DNA of 64,000 nt from assembly GCA_002102555.1 (NCBI GenBank), contig MCFL01000050.1:62001-126000 (forward strand), in the 5' to 3' direction. Position 1 is the stretch's first letter, and each line of letters begins with the position of its first letter. Position numbers and translations under genes: made by a program. The notes under the pieces are model-generated. The model worked only from the letters and a program-made list of their open reading frames with translations, was not told the origin of the DNA and did no database searches. This DNA is from Catenaria anguillulae PL171. Its lineage: Eukaryota; Blastocladiomycota; Blastocladiomycetes; Blastocladiales; Catenariaceae. This document shows, one piece after another, positions 11,308-21,784 of this stretch.

Positions 11308-13146
11308 TCATGCACTGGCAGACAAGAAGCTATTGATCACTTGAATTACAAGCTCGTCGACTGCTGGCATTGGCACCGTATCGTCAACAGCAAGAATAAC
11401 ACGAGCAGTCCGTCCATGCGACTTGAGCTTTTGGGACACGAGCGTTGTGCCATTCACCTGCGTGAAAAAGTTGTCAATACAAATGTCAGAAAGCCCATTG
11501 ACGTTGGCCCGGAGGCAAAGTGAGAGACGCACCAATTGGACCTCGACGCGAGGAGCTTTCAAGCATACAATGGCACCTTGGATCAAACCAAGCCACTCAG
11601 AGACAGGCGGATTGTGACTTGGGCGGCTCCATTCTCGAGCGACCCGGGCTCCTTGATTTTTGAACAAGAGTAGCGCCCTGTATAGCAGCAGTTAGTTTGA
11701 ACGCTAATCATTCGAATCCCCTCACAAGTCTTGATTACGGTGACGTATGTACCCATGCAGGCATGATGGTCGAAGGATAACATCGACTGCGAGAACCGGT
11801 TCTGCCATAGCGGCAAAAAAGAGCCGAGCGGCCTATAAAAAAACGCTCTATGGCGTTAGGACTTGACCATGTAGCAATGACTTCAAAGCTGGCGTAGGGT
11901 AACATGCATCGGCCATGACAGTATCGAAATGACTCGACTTGTTTTCGGCAAAGATTGACAGCACAGCAATGTCGGGTGTTACATGGCGCCCAGCTAAGAC
12001 ATGATTCATCTTAAGGAAGAAGACCAGATAATAGAACCACGAGGTCAGGTCAGTGCAACTGGCGCAAAGAAATACAAATGCTCAGTGGGGAGGAAAGTAC
12101 ATGAGGCGAGGAGTCCAGCAGTTTCAGCGATTGCTTGAACGAATGCGCGCCCCGGAGATGGCGAACAGCGATGGAAATGATGATGAACTGCTCAAGAATG
12201 GTCAAATTCTTCCTGTTTCACACAGCCAAGTTGCAGCATTCTCCTCATGGAACGGTTCACTGTGAATATCTGCGCACCAATCGGAAGTGAAATGCATGAG
12301 TCGGCCGCGATGCAGCAAGACAGAGATGGGCGCTTGAATGTGTTTTGCAAAAGACACCAAGCGCTTGCCAATATCACTGTGAGATTCGAGCGATAATGGG
12401 GCTGTAGGAACCAGGGCGCCTGCTTGCCCAGGAATTCCTTGCATTTGAAGCGCCGTTGCGAGCTTTCCAAGGACCTGCTCTGGTCAGTTGTGGGTTAGAG
12501 AAGGCTCCACACGAAGCAGGAAAAGGAAAGATACGTACCCTAGGTGAGAGCGGATGCCCGAAGTTTGCACCAGAGTAGACAAGGGCAAAGAGGGCTGCTC
12601 CGAGAGTTGATACGGTTGAAGGAGAAACAGCTTGGTGAGAAGCTATAACAATTAGAAGACTTGACGCCCGCCCCGCCCCCGAAGTTCATCAGTTTGAGAA
12701 GAAAAAAATCGCGCTTGGTACTTTTCAACCGTCATGAGTGAGGCATACTTGCGACAAATGGTCGGATGAATGAACAATGACTCTTGAGCAAAATTGAGGT
12801 AGTCCGGCAGTTGGGACATTGTGGCCAATGGCTCAAACATGTTTTTGAGCCATGAGCACAAAGACTTTTGTTGCGATGACTGCTGGCTGCGGCTAGGCGC
12901 TTGAGCAGCCGACTTGAGCGAAGGGAACCTGAGAGAAGAGTTCGCTCCAAAGGGCGAGCTGGTAGCCACTGTCTCGGACCCTGCGCACGTCGGGCATGGC
13001 GCCATTGCTGCTAGTGCACTCATGGCGCTGGCAGGATCACAAGAGTTCTTGACATTGCGACGGAGGGCGGCGACGAGGGCCTGGGCCTTGGTGTCCCAGA
13101 TCCACACGTGCTCGATGGTGCATGAGGAGTGCTTCATACTGGTCAT
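11308..13146 (-). CDS. Conserved-looking multi-exon protein, function unknown
   Basis: I do not recognise the family. Exonic blocks on the minus strand have protein-like composition and plausible splice sites. The first runs from ATG 13146 (IEHVWIWDTKAQALVAALRR) to about 12760 (LNFAQESLFIHPTICRK, then a GTATGC donor). Next come AVSPSTVSTLGAALFALVYS (about 12640-12540), VLGKLATALQMQGIPGQAG through HFTSDWCADIHSEP (12480-12200), AARLFFAAMAEPVLAVDVIL (about 11835-11760), and a last exon ending at 11308 (LGLIQGAIVCLKAPRVEVQL ... ILAVDDTVPMPAVDELVIQ). The AARLFF block splices in phase to the last exon (GTACAT...CTATACAG). The join after the first block and the 12200-11850 interval are unresolved. 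The gene is divergent from the CHY zinc protein gene. Confidence 0.55.
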
Positions 13147-13498
13147 TGACGTTCCTCATTGACGACACTGTGGCTGTGTTTTGCTCCAGTCGCTCGTCGC
13201 CAGCCGGCTGGCGGATCGTGGGAATGGTGGCAGAGTCGCCAACTGACGCGAACCGGTCACGTGCACCCAGGATCGGCGCCCGACCCGATGAACGTCCTCG
13301 GCAGCCGCCAGAGTTCGAGTCCACACACACCGCGATATCCATGCAAAGTACAGCTGTATGTAAACACTCGGAGCATCGCATGCCAAAGGCCAAAGCGTAT
13401 CGACTTCCCACTGACCCGGACCAGCTTTCTGCCTGCTGAACCCCCCACTTTGTGAACGCCTTCGTCCTCGCCATCCAATCAGCCGCCAACTTTCCACC
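13147..13498. promoter_or_regulatory. Divergent intergenic promoter region
   Basis: 352 bp lie between the start codons of two divergent genes. Antisense frames run through it, but none resembles a protein family I know. Confidence 0.4.
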
Positions 13499-14095
13499 AT
13501 GTGCAAGCACATTCTCAACGCCCAAGTCTCGATTCGTGCGCAATGCTGTCGGCGGTGGTTTGACTGCCCACAATGCCACCAAGAAGTCTCGGATCACGAG
13601 CTCTTGAGGACCATGGAGATGATCTTTGCTTGCAAAAAGTGCAAAAAAGTGTTCCGCAAGGACATGGAGTATGCCAGATTCTCTCTCTTCTGATCAAGCT
13701 ATGAGTGCCAGTTACGATGCCGAACCGGTATTCTGACCCATTTCGCCGTTCCAAATCGCTTGCGCCAGGAATTACGAGGAGCAGGACGAGTTTTGCCCGC
13801 ATTGCGACAACCAGTACGTCATTGAAGCTGTAGAGCCACAGATGGAGGTTGGTTTTGAGACGGAGGATGTGCGCAAAGATGCAAGGTATGCGCCAGCTTG
13901 TACTGCATGTCAGTAGCACAGTGTCGAGGCTGATGTCTGGTCTGTAAATTTTCGTCACACAGTTTGATCCGTGATCACCGTGTCAAGCAAAAGCCAATTG
14001 ACCCGCATGAAGCCCTTGAAGAGTATCGCAAGGCTGTGGCAAAGCAAATGGCCTTGTTGGACGAGGCGGAGGAGGCAGAGCTTTTGAAGGATTGA
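13499..14095 (+). CDS. Small CHY-type zinc finger protein
   Basis: Cys/His-rich protein of the CHY zinc-finger family, in which the domain binds several zinc ions; small fungal members include the Hot13 type. Three exons, 13499-13668, 13769-13885 and 13963-14095, total 420 nt (139 aa) with clean GTATGC donors and CAG acceptors. Visible ligands are MCKHILN near the start, CCRRWFDCPQCHQEVSDHE, FACKKCKKVFRKD and DEFCPHCDNQYV. The tail is charged and helical (HEALEEYRKAVAKQM) and ends in LLKD. The start ATG sits in ACCATG context. The exact partner and role cannot be read from sequence. Confidence 0.85.
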
Positions 14096-14555
14096 ACTGC
14101 TCGCTTGCGCCGCTGCTCTGATGTTGGGCATTGTTTTGGTTTTGGTTTGGTTTTCGGTTACACTTACATGCACCCCCTGTACATTTTTGCCGGTTGAATG
14201 AAGTGTATCGCGAACTGATGCTTGGTAAACAACATACGAGAATGTGTTGTCCTGTTGGAAAAACTGGGAACCCAAGAGCGCTAGTTGCCAGTACAATCCA
14301 CCGCCAGTCCATCAGATCTGTATGATACGGTGGGTGCAGCGGTCCTCTAGTACTAGTAGTACGACGCCGACGCGGAGGAGATCGCGTGCAGAAGGCCGAA
14401 CAGGATCGACAGCCATGCTAACCTGACTCGCCTTCCACTCTTTGTTTCGCGCGGACAGCGTGTGAATCACTCTACGAACACATAACCTTTCACAAGTGCT
14501 CAAGTGCACAGCCTACCTTTTGCAAATTCAACCCACATTGTACTTTCCCCGCAAA
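14096..14555. other. Intergenic, 460 bp
   Basis: Holds the 3' end of the CHY gene and the upstream region of the next gene. No gene or structural RNA recognised. Confidence 0.5.
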
Positions 14556-15310
14556 ATGAACCCTCCTACCACACAAAGCTTACGTACGTCTTGCCTCCAC
14601 CCCGCCTGCTTCATGTCTGCACCTCAGGCAGAGCCAGCATCAGAGCTCACCATCAGGTTCTGCCACACTCTCTGTCAGGTCCCGAACGTCGTGGGACGCC
14701 AAGCATAGAAGATACCGCCGAGCGGACTCGCCGTACTGGCACTCCACCGCTGTCTCTTCGATCGGTTCGCGATTCCAAGTCACCCGTCCACAACCACATC
14801 AAGGGTGCCGACGCGTCTGCTCTTGTCCCAAAGCAACTCAGTTCCATTAGCAACACATCGCTCGCCTCATCAACCGACACTGGCCGTTCAAGCCCGTCCA
14901 CAGGCCGTGGCCGTGGCCGGCCTCCCGCCTCGTCCAAGACCTCAACCACGGCCTCGCGCCGAAACAATGTCTCTAGCCCATCGAGTCCACTCTCGCCAGC
15001 GTCGGACGACTTTTCTTCGAGCGGCGAGTCTGCGCGCACAATGACGCCCAAGGTGCTGCGCCAGCGCGTCAAGCAACTCAAGCGCGTCGCCATGCGCGAC
15101 ATGCGCGAGATGCTGCAGTTTCACCGAGCGCAGGCGGCGGCCGCGGCAACAGATTCCGAGCTGGCATCGGTATTGGGAGACTCAAAGAAGGTGATTCACG
15201 ACTTGAAGACGTGGTTGGAAACGCTTGAGGCGTATGAGGAGCAGTACAAGGGGTTGTGGTCGTCGGGAAAGTCGTCAACGGCGAGTTCAAGTGGGTCGGA
15301 TGAGAGTTGA
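14556..15310 (+). CDS. Ser-rich basic protein with C-terminal helical region
   Basis: Unknown function. A 28-nt first exon (14556-14583, MNPPTTQSL) splices in phase 1 through GTACGT...TGTCAG to 14679-15310, giving 219 aa. Residues 10-120 are Ser/Thr/Arg-rich and probably disordered; they include GRGRGRPPASS, an AT-hook-like GRP core. The C-terminal third is helical and charged: VLRQRVKQLKRVAMRDMRE, then VIHDLKTWLETLEAYEEQYK. The composition suggests a nuclear or scaffold protein, which is inference only. The unspliced frame also runs upstream to an ATG at 14504, but the spliced start has better context. Confidence 0.6.
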
Positions 15311-15773
15311 GGTGACGTTATGGGCTGCAGACGTGGATAACAGGGACTCACGTGGATGAGGTTTACTTGCGGAACCCGCATTGTTGGCTGACAGACTTGA
15401 TATCATCACCCACCGTGTTTGGTCTCATGTTTCCATTTGGTGGCCGATTTCAGGACTTTTTGTTTTCCGTTATTTACCTACCCGTTTGCACACAGATTAA
15501 TATGAATCTTCTCAGGCATCCCGTCTGAATTCACTCTTTTTCGCGGGTACCGCTGCAGAGACGTCAGAGGGACAGGCACTGGGAACATACATGCCAAGGC
15601 ACGAGCGCAAAGCAAAGGTTGATTGCGTGCAGGATGGGCCGCCGATCAGACCGAGTGGAACATCTATTTCTATTTGTGTGCAACGACCCGTTGATGAAAT
15701 CCCCAAGAAAATATCTGTATACGTAATCTTACATGCTATACCGAGTGTCCCAATACCATTCGCTGTGCGCATA
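15311..15773. other. Intergenic, upstream of AlaRS
   Basis: 463 bp. The AlaRS exon-1 frame stays open upstream to an ATG at 15591, so part of this could be translated as a longer N-terminus. Otherwise nothing recognised. Confidence 0.4.
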
Positions 15774-18700
15774 ATGCATGCTTCTGTCCGGATCCGCCCA
15801 TGGCTAGCGGCACCACGCTCAATCGCCGCCACGCCGACCAGGCCTGCAGCCGCGGCTCCACCACCGGCTGCCTCCACCGCCATCCCACTTCACTCAATAC
15901 GGCGGGTCAGTTGTTTCCATACATCACAATCACAGCCAATCGACACATCGAAACTGACACACAAAACAGCGACACTGGACAGCCCCAAAAGTGCGCTCCA
16001 CCTTCATCAACTACTTTGCTTCCAAACACAACCACACCCACGTGCCCTCGTCCAACACCATCCCACACGATGACACAACGCTCCTCTTTGCCAATGCCGG
16101 CATGAACCAGTTCAAGCCCATCTTCCTGGGCACGGCTGACCCAAACTCGCCCATGGCCAAATGGACGCGCGCCGTCAATTCGCAAAAGTGCATTCGTGCG
16201 GGCGGCAAGCACAACGATTTGGAGGATGTCGGAAAGGACACGTATCATCATACCTTTTTTGAGATGCTGGGCAATTGGTCGTTTGGCAATTACTTCAAAA
16301 AGGAGGCCATCGAGTATGCCTGGGTCTTGTTGACGGAGGTGTATGGGTTGGACAAGAATCGGCTTTATGTGACGTACTTTGGTGGTGATGAAAAGCTTGG
16401 GTTGCAAGCAGATACGGAGGCAAGGGACTTGTGGATCAAACTGGGTTTGCCTGCAGATCGGGTGTTACCGTATGGGAGCAAGGATAACTTTTGGGGTACC
16501 TTCCTTTCTTTTTCTTTTCTCACATTTTGCCGATGTTGCTCACCTGATTTCACACAATAAAAGAAATGGGCGACCAAGGACCATGTGGCCCCTGCTCGGA
16601 AATCCACTACGACCTCCTCAACACTGGCCGCTTTGTCCCCACACTTGTCAACGCCGACGACCCGACCTTGATCGAAATCTGGAACCTGGTCTTTATCCAA
16701 TTCAACCGCGAACCCGATGGCTCCCTGCGCCGCCTGCCCACCAAGCACGTGGACACGGGCATGGGCTTTGAGCGACTCGTGTGTGCGCTGCAGGGCAAGT
16801 TGTCCAACTACGACACGGACGTCTTTACGCCCATTTTCGCTCGCATTCAACAGGTAACTGGTGCGCGGCCGTATGCTGGCAAGCTGGGCACCGAGGATAC
16901 AGATGGCATTGATATGGCGTATCGCGTTGTGGCAGATCATGTGCGCACGTTGACGATCGCCATTGCCGACGGTGGTATGCCGTCCAACGACGGCCGCGGC
17001 TACGTTTTGCGGCGCATTTTACGCCGAGGCGTGCGGTATGCCCGGTCCGCGTTTGGTCGGCCAGCGGATACACCACTTTTTTCATCACTCGTGGATGCCG
17101 TTGTCGAGTCGCTGGGCGATGCGTTTCCAGAGGTCAAGGCGAATGCCGAAACTGTCAAGCAGATCTTGGACGAGGAGGAGGTTGCGTTTGCAAAGACGCT
17201 GGACCGCGGGCTCAGGTTGTTTGAGTCGATTGCGGCCAGGTCGGCCCATCAAAAGCGGATTTCAGGTGCAGATGCGTGGAAGCTGTACGATACCTTTGGG
17301 TTCCCGATCGACTTGACCCGTCTCATCGCTGAGGAAAAGGGCCTGCAGGTGGACGATGTCGGATTTGTGGCCGAGCAGGCAAAGTCAAAGGAATTGTCTC
17401 GCCGTCGCAAGGAAACGGAGGGCGAGCAGGTAATCAGGCTCGATGTGCACGCCATCAAGGCGGCCGAGGCCGCGGGCGTGGCCAAGACGGATGACTCGTT
17501 CAAGTACAACACGGCCACGCTCGATGGCGCCAAGGTCATTGCCGTGTACAAAAATGGCGAGTGGATTCTCGATGGCAAGCACGTGGCCATTTCCGAGGGT
17601 GAGGCGGCGGGCGTCTTGTTGGACCGCACAAGCTTTTACGCCGAGTCTGGTGGCCAGGAGGCCGACAAGGGTTCATTGGTGATTGACGGCGAGCTCGAGT
17701 TTGCTGTCGAAAACGTGCATGTGTATGCCGGCTATGTCCTACACACCGGCTTGCTCAAGTACGGCGCACTTAAGGTTGGGCAATCCGTCACCGCTTCAAT
17801 CGACACATTGCGCCGTTGGCCCTTGCGCAACAATCACACGGCCACGCACGTGCTCAACCATGCACTTCGCTCGGTGCTTGGCGAAGGCGTAGATCAAAAG
17901 GGATCACTCGTTGCCCCGACCAAGCTCCGGTTTGATTTCTCGGCCAAGGCGCCTCTTGCGCACAAGGATCTCGTCAAGATTGAGGCCAAGGCTGCCGACA
18001 CCATCAAGCGTGCCTTGCCCGTGTATGCCAAGGAAGTGCCGCTTGCCCATGCAAAGGCCATCAACGGCTTGCGTGCCGTGTTTGGCGAGGTGTACCCGGA
18101 CCCCGTGCGCGTCGTCTCGATTGGCGTGTCCGTTGAGGATCTCGTTTCGGATCCCAACAATGCCAAATGGCCAGAGTACTCGATCGAGTTGTGCGGTGGC
18201 ACCCACGCGGGCACGTCGCTCGAGCTGGGCTCGTTTGCAGTGATGGAAGAGTCGGCCATTGCCAAGGGCGTGCGGCGCATTGTTGCCGTGACAGGTCCCC
18301 AGGCCATTGCCGCGCACGACCAGGCCGCGAGCTTTGTACAAGAGCTCAGCAAGCTCTCGGGCTTGTCTGGGTTTGCTTTGGGTGAGGCCGTCAAGGAGGC
18401 CGCAAAGGAAGTGGACTTGCGCGAGATACCTGCTGCTGCCAAGATGCACGCGCGCGAGGTTGTTGGTGCACACAAGAAGCGTTTTGACGACTGGAACAAG
18501 GCGCAAAAGGCGGCCAAGGCCACGGCGGCTGTCGAGGAGGTCAAGGCGTACTTTGCTGGCGACGAGGCAAAGAACAAGCCGTACCTTGTCCGCGTGCTGG
18601 ACGTTGGTGGCAACAACAAGGCCGTCAAGTTGGCGATCGCGGCCGTCAAGGCGACGGGCGGCGAGGGCAAGGCGGCCTTGTTTATCACGGTGGCCGAGGG

Positions 18701-18905
18701 CGCCAAGGTGAGCTATGCGGCCTACGTGGACAAGTCGTTGCACGGAAAGGTGACGGCGACGCAGTGGGCCGAGGTGGTGGCCAAGGCCGTGGATGGCAAG
18801 ATGGGTGGCAAGGAGGAAATGGCGCAAGGGATCGGTTCCAAGGTGGAGGCGGTGGATGAGGCAGTCCGGTTGGCCGAGGAGTTTGCCAAGGTTAAGCTCG
18901 CCTAA
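15774..18905 (+). CDS. ALA1: Alanyl-tRNA synthetase
   Basis: Class II synthetase charging tRNA-Ala. Three exons, 15774-15905, 15970-16495 and 16564-18905, total 3000 nt (999 aa). Exon 1 encodes an Arg/Ala-rich leader lacking acidic residues ([19 protein letters not shown]), typical of a mitochondrial presequence, and splices in phase 0 to [12 protein letters not shown]. The catalytic core shows [51 protein letters not shown] and [12 protein letters not shown]. The editing-domain zinc ligands are in HTATHVLNH and CGGTHAG, and a DHHA1-type C-terminal domain follows. Fungi often make the mitochondrial and cytosolic enzymes from one ALA1 gene with alternative starts; no in-frame ATG is obvious between the leader and the core here, so a cytosolic start could be non-AUG. 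The last 130 bp are copied at 21503-21634. Confidence 0.97.
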
Positions 18906-19189
18906 GTTTACAATCTTGTGATTCCTGTTGTGTCCCCTTTTCTTTTTCCTTTTTTGTGTGTGTACCAACTGTACTCTCCTCTCCCTTCGTCGTTTGATAC
19001 ACAAATACACAAACGATCTGAATGTGAGTGAGGGGGTCTGTCACCTTAGGCAGTTCTCTTGCTCCACAACGCGTCCGTTCCTTCGAACCCCTGCTCCGGC
19101 AAACCAGATGGGCCGCCGATCCTTTCAGGGATCGTTTGGATCGTTGCCGATCGTCCACCACAGTCATCCCGGACGCTCACCCATTCAGG

Positions 19190-19987
19190 ATGACCGACAA
19201 ACGACATAAATCGCGATGGAAAGCTGCCGCTCAGCAGAAACAGTAGCAACAGCCTCCAATCTACACCTCCCGCAGTGCATTCGATGCGCATGCCAGGCCT
19301 AACCTTCGTCAACTTCCTGGCGCTCCCGCTCAGCAGCTGGGTACTGGTGTCGCTCATGCGCGGCAGAGTTTTGTGTCGCAAACTCAACCCTCTCACACAA
19401 CCACTCAGCCGCCTGCAGATGGTGATGGGAACACAGATGAAGAGTATGAAGAAGACGATGATGACGGGCCCATTGTCGCCGACCTTGCTTTTGGAGCGAG
19501 AATGAAGTCATTGATGAAGCTGTTGTGTCTCTCGATGACGCTTTCCTCATTGCCCTCAAAAATTTACTCGGCAAATCCGCCACAGACCCTGCCATCATGG
19601 ACGACGGAGATCATCAAAGACCTCGCAGCAAAAGGCATTCTCGTTATGCCCCCCTCCGCAGAGTCGCTCGCAGCACCATCAGCATCAGTGTCTGGAAGCG
19701 CCAACGACGCAGAGCACGATGAGGACGAGGACGATCAGGATGTTTTGGGCGGCCTCGATATGCAAACAGAAACCAACGACTCGCGATCGCCAAGTGCTTC
19801 GGACCCCCGGCTCAAACTGTACCGTGCCCCAATCGACCCATCAGCCATCACAAAAAAGTATCAAAAAATCTACGCCGCGCTCGCGTACCGTTATCCAAAG
19901 CTTGGTCACCATGGCCGAAAGTGGCTCACCAAGCAGCTTTTGGAAATGGGATACAACATGAGCGAGATTTCTTTTGCTCTCGGCTGA
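19190..19987 (+). pseudogene. Broken ORF, unknown acidic protein
   Basis: An ATG at 19190 starts MTDKRHKSRWKAAAQQKQ. A TAG at 19244 then interrupts a Gln-rich run, after which the same frame continues (QQPPIYTSRSAFDAHARPN ... DEEYEEDDDDGPIVADLAF). Near 19490 the protein-like reading moves to another frame (NEVIDEAVVSLDDAFLIALK) and near 19600 it returns (EIIKDLAAKGILVMPPS ... KYQKIYAALAYRYPKLGHHG), ending at 19987. No GT-AG pair explains the two shifts. TAG is a normal stop elsewhere in this window (the YbaK-like gene ends in TAG). Either a decaying gene or a poorly sequenced live one; the TAG could instead be part of an intron acceptor. The family is not recognised. Confidence 0.4.
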
Positions 19988-20099
19988 TCAAATTCAGTCA
20001 TGGAGACAATCTATGGCCACAATGCTGTCCCGCACAACGTCCGTTTCATTTTCATTCTCTTTATCTTATGCTTTGAAAAGATACTGATATGATATTCAA

Positions 20100-21500
20100 C
20101 CGCAAATCTTTTCCAGATTCTTCGTGGTGCTGCTGGCTTCCGTCACGATGAGACATATCATGTCCCCCTCGTGATAATCACCGACTGGGCCAAGAGCACG
20201 AGACATCGAGGAATGCGTGTTTCAAGTTAATTTTCCCATGGGCAGACGAGCAGCTGCGACTCGTGCGTGAAGCGCAACAGAGTGTCGACAAGAAACATGG
20301 GCAGGAGTATGCTGGGCGGGTTCGTTTCCTCGAGTTCTTAATCCGCGGGCGCGAGTACTTAATTGTGGTGCGTTGAGGTCGTTTTTTACTGGCGAGCGGT
20401 TTATTCCCCATCTATGTCTGACCCGTCAACATGTCTTGTTAACGTTCAGTGGCTGGCCGAGCTCCGCCAGTCTGTTCTCTCCGACCCTAACCCGGCCCTC
20501 AATGATTGTGCCAAGGACTTGTTTGATGTCAAGCGCGCTGGGCAATGGGCCGTCAAGTCGCTTGTCAGTCACACACCCGAGTTTAATGCCCACGCAAACG
20601 CTTTGCCAAGCTGTTCTGAATGAGGAATACGCCGTGCCCGAGGATCTTGCCATGATTCAAAACCAGCAAATTCGCTCGTTGATGGTGCACCATGGGGATC
20701 GATTTGTTGTGCTGCAGAAGCAAGTCTTGTCGCTGCATCGCTCCATTCAAGCTGTGGATAGGCGTGTTGACTCAACCATCAGAATGCTGAATGACATCCG
20801 CATCATTCATCCCACTTTTGGGCGGGTCCCCGTGATCTCGCAGCATGTTCCCACGTCGTCTTTCCAACCACAGCATGTTCCCGCGTCGGCTTTGCAGCCG
20901 TCGCAGCCATCCACACCCTGTCGCACAACTCGACCTACTTCAAACGCCCCGGCGAACGCATTCACACCGATCCCCCGCGCGCCTGCAGCCAACGTATTCA
21001 AACCAATCCCCCGTGCGCCTTCAGCTTCAGCGCCGCCGTCGCACTGGTTTGCACCGCTTTCGAGCTCAGATGCACCCAGCAGCAGCGCCACAATTGCCAG
21101 CGAAGCAGCCAACCAGCAAGCTCGCCATGGTTCGTCAAGCACGGGGTCTGCCGCCTCGCGCTCGTCATCACTGCTTCCGCCGCCTCCTCGCTCCTTGACA
21201 CCCACGCGTATGTAGTTATCTGCATCATTGTGCATACGTTTACTATCTGTGTGTGCTGACATCATGCAACCCAGCTCCATTTCCGTCCCCATTGAACTCC
21301 ACATCTCGCGCCTTGTCTCAATCGAATTCAGGTGCTGCTGCCGGGCTTCCACAACCATCGTGGCAAGCTCACTCTTATGGGTCGCCCACGCCAAGTCTTT
21401 CTCGAGCCGCTTTATCGTCCTCTTTCGCCGCTTCATCCGACGCAGCATCAGCACCAGCACTGGCACTCACCACGTCATCCAAGGCTTCATCCGCCGCAGC
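20100..21500 (+). CDS. Unassigned exons, possibly the 3' part of the preceding gene
   Basis: Protein-like blocks with plausible splice signals but no recognised family: ADEQLRLVREAQQSVDKKHG with FLEFLIRGREYLIV (20250-20370); a GTGCGT...GTTCAG intron; WLAELRQSVLSDPNPALND with DLFDVKRAGQWAVKSL (20450-20565); then AVLNEEYAVPEDLAMIQNQQ and a helical VLQKQVLSLHRSIQAVDRRV (20605-20800). A long Pro/Ser/Ala-rich, probably disordered tail reaches about 21215 or, by splicing, 21520. It may belong with 19190-19987 as one gene. The tail runs directly into the copied AlaRS fragment. Confidence 0.35.
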
Positions 21501-21502
21501 GC

Positions 21503-21634
21503 CAGGTGGCAAAAGCCCTTGATGGCAAGATGGGTGGTAGGGAGGAAATGGCGCAAGGGATCGGTTCCAAGGTGGAGGCGGTGGATGAGGCTGCTCGGCT
21601 GTCTTGGGAGTTTGCGGCTGCAAGAGTTGCCTAA
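21503..21634 (+). pseudogene. Duplicated 3' tail of the AlaRS gene
   Basis: About 130 bp closely match the last codons of the AlaRS gene at 18775-18905. From GATGGCAAGATGGGTGG to GTGGATGAGGC the two copies differ at only a few bases, and both end in GCC TAA. In the shared frame the copy reads [20 protein letters not shown] against [20 protein letters not shown]. Divergence rises toward the stop (SWEFAAARVA against [10 protein letters not shown]). Only the C-terminal tip is present, so it cannot encode a synthetase; it could now serve as the 3' end of the upstream unassigned gene. Confidence 0.85.
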
Positions 21635-21784
21635 CGATAGTGTACAAAGTCTTTACATAGAAAGAAATTGTTTCGGTACAACTCCATGAGACCAATGAGA
21701 CACGAAAACAGACGCATAGGCTGTAACTCTCCAAGGCCAAAATTGCGACAACAAGAATGATAGAGGAAAGCTCGAGCACTAACG

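Noticed and set aside
17894-19010. Long minus-strand ORFs (270 and 368 codons) opposite the AlaRS gene
   Set aside because: They are shadows of a strongly biased GC-rich coding strand, and the plus strand encodes an unmistakable synthetase.
19190-19987. Reassignment of TAG to glutamine
   Set aside because: TAG ends the conserved YbaK-like protein at 38602 and the ODA docking protein at 57085, so it is a normal stop here.
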